DNA of 64,000 nucleotides, taken from positions 153,723,151 through 153,787,150 of the forward strand of contig CP136068.1 of the NCBI GenBank assembly GCA_032622095.1, in the 5' to 3' direction. Of the stretch, positions 62,601 to 64,000 are shown in pieces. A model generated the notes under the pieces. The model saw only the letters and a program-made list of their open reading frames with translations. It was not told where the DNA came from and did not search any database. The translations under genes were made by a program, and so were the position numbers. Within the stretch, counting starts at the first letter, position 1. The number at the start of each line of letters is the position of its first letter. This DNA comes from Siphonodentalium dalli (taxonomy: Eukaryota; Mollusca; Scaphopoda; Gadilida; Siphonodentaliidae).

Positions 62601-64000
62601 TTATTCCACAGAACAGGCTGCCTTACACTCGTTATTCAGAACAGGCTGCCTTACACACGTTATTCCACGGAACAGGCTGCCTTACACTCGTTATTCAGAA
62701 CAGGCTGCCTTACACTCGTTATTCCACGGAACAGGCTGCCTTACACCCGTTATTCCACTGAACAGGCTGCCTTACACACGTTATTCCACTGAACAGGCTG
62801 CCTTACACCCGTTATTCAGAACAGGCTGCCTTACACTCGTTATTCCACTGAACAGGCTGCCTTACACTCGTTATTCAGAACAGGCTGCCTTACACACGTT
62901 ATTCCACGGAACAGGCTGCCTTACACTCGTTATTCAGAACAGGCTGCCTTACACTCGTTATTCCACTGAACAGGCTGCCTTACACTCGTTATTCAGAACA
63001 GGCTGCCTTACACACGTTATTCAGAACAGGCTGCCTTACACTCGTTATTCCACTGAACAGGCTGCCTTACACACGTTATTCCACTGAACAGGCTGCCTTA
63101 CACTCGTTATTCCACTGAACAGGCTGCCTTACACACGTTATTCAGAACAGGCTGCCTTACACCCGTTATTCAGAACAGGCTGCCTTACACCCGTTATTCA
63201 GAACAGGCTGCCTTACACACGTTATTCAGAACAGGCTGCCTTACACTCGTTATTCCACTGAACAGGCTGACTTACACACGTTATTCCACTGAACAGGCTG
63301 CCTTACACCCGTTATTCAGAACAGGCTGCCTTACACTCGTTATTCAGAACAGGCTGCCTTACACACGTTATTCAGAACAGGCTGCCTTACACTCGTTATT
63401 CCACAGAACAGGCTGCCTTACACTCGTTATTCCACAGAACAGGCTGCCTTACACTCGTTATTCCACTGAACAGGCTGCCTTACACACGTTATTCAGAACA
63501 GGCTGCCTTACACTCGTTATTCCACTGAACAGGCTGCCTTACACTCGTTATTCAGAACAGGCTGCCTTACACACGTTATTCCACGGAACAGGCTGCCTTA
63601 CACTCGTTATTCAGAACAGGCTGCCTTACACTCGTTATTCCACTGAACAGGCTGCCTTACACTCGTTATTCAGAACAGGCTGCCTTACACACGTTATTCA
63701 GAACAGGCTGCCTTACACTCGTTATTCCACTGAACAGGCTGCCTTACACTCGTTATTCAGAACAGGCTGCCTTACACTCGTTATTCCACTGAACAGGCTG
63801 CCTTACACTCGTTATTCCACTGAACAGGCTGCCTTACACACGTTATTCCACTGAACAGGCTGCCTTACACTCGTTATTCCACTGAACAGGCTGCCTTACA
63901 CTCGTTATTCCACTGAACAGGCTGCCTTACACACGTTATTCAGAACAGGCTGCCTTACACACGTTATTCAGAACAGGCTGCCTTACACCCGTTATTCAGA
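44676..64000. repeat. Satellite zone 4: CTGCCTTACAC units
   Basis: From about 44679 most units read CTGCCTTACAC with ACTCG, ACACG or ACCCG. Short ATTCAGAAC units are very common, and CACAGAAC and CACGGAAC joints become frequent. Larger blocks repeat, for example 56191-56564 again at 56641-57014 (offset 450) and, as far as compared by eye, from about 53196. Rare ATTCTGAAC units reappear near 57975, 61800, 61970 and 62145. Confidence 0.82.

Larger units (their letters stand above)
28428..64000. repeat. 28/31-bp satellite array, at least 35.5 kb
   Basis: Roughly 1,200 monomers continuing past the window end. The long monomer (31 bp) begins GAACAGGCTGACTTATACCC and ends GTTATTCCACT. Short monomers (28 bp) lack three bases at the joint, reading ATTCTGAAC or ATTCAGAAC; these fit loss of CAC from ATTCCACTGAAC and ATTCCACAGAAC respectively. 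Variation is concentrated at a few sites: CTGACTTA/CTGGCTTA/CTGCCTTA, TATAC/TACAC, ACCCG/ACCAG/ACACG/ACTCG, CACTG/CACAG/CACGG, and CAGGC/CAGAC. No unrelated insert is seen in 35 kb. No coding potential. Confidence 0.98.

Noticed and set aside
28428-64000. CRISPR-like look of the 28/31-bp array
   Set aside because: The units are contiguous with no unique spacers, and the genome is eukaryotic in character; it is a satellite.
28428-64000. Telomeric repeat
   Set aside because: The unit is 28/31 bp and bears no TTAGGG-type motif.

Overview
Eukaryotic, repeat-dominated DNA with no intact conventional gene that I can support. The mix of MITEs with TTAA target duplications, hAT-type MITEs with 8-bp duplications, LINE 3' ends and long arrays of short-unit satellites points to an invertebrate nuclear genome. 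Frequent ACATGTA-type words and the LINE style make a mollusc or other lophotrochozoan my best guess, but this is weak. No rRNA, tRNA, CRISPR array or bacterial operon was seen.

Layout. (1) 1-1248: a 35-bp tandem repeat, a 495-bp foldback MITE and AT-rich unique DNA. (2) 1249-10232 and 10247-22776: two direct copies of one segmental duplication, about 9.0 and 12.5 kb. In order, each holds a broken coding unit, two hAT-type MITEs with GGGGCGCC ends, a 59-bp palindrome, a likely retroposon 3' end, a TTAA MITE with two giant hairpins, a 30-bp tandem repeat, a 25-bp satellite array and an inverted repeat. The copies differ by discrete events. Copy 1 carries four extra insertions (a TTAA MITE at 1353, a LINE fragment at 2739, foldback MITEs at 6475 and 9500) and a 147-bp deletion. 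Copy 2 carries a 154-bp hAT-like insert and a satellite array of 269 units instead of 51. Each copy therefore preserves empty sites for insertions in the other. (3) 22777-28427: mostly unique AT-rich DNA with a second LINE 3' fragment, an older foldback MITE, two small tandem arrays, and a TTAA element that carries the same giant hairpin. (4) 28428-64000: a 28/31-bp satellite of at least 35.5 kb that runs off the window, with sequence variants graded along its length.

The only coding sequences are remnants. An unrecognised lysine/arginine-rich protein (324 codons once one insert is discounted) is broken differently in each duplicate. Two LINE C-terminal pieces lie on the minus strand. The window reads as heterochromatin-like DNA shaped by TTAA-targeting and hAT transposition, segmental duplication and satellite expansion. 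The 17-base core of the large satellite also occurs once in each segmental copy, and a related stretch lies just upstream of the array. This suggests the satellite grew out of a dispersed repeat.
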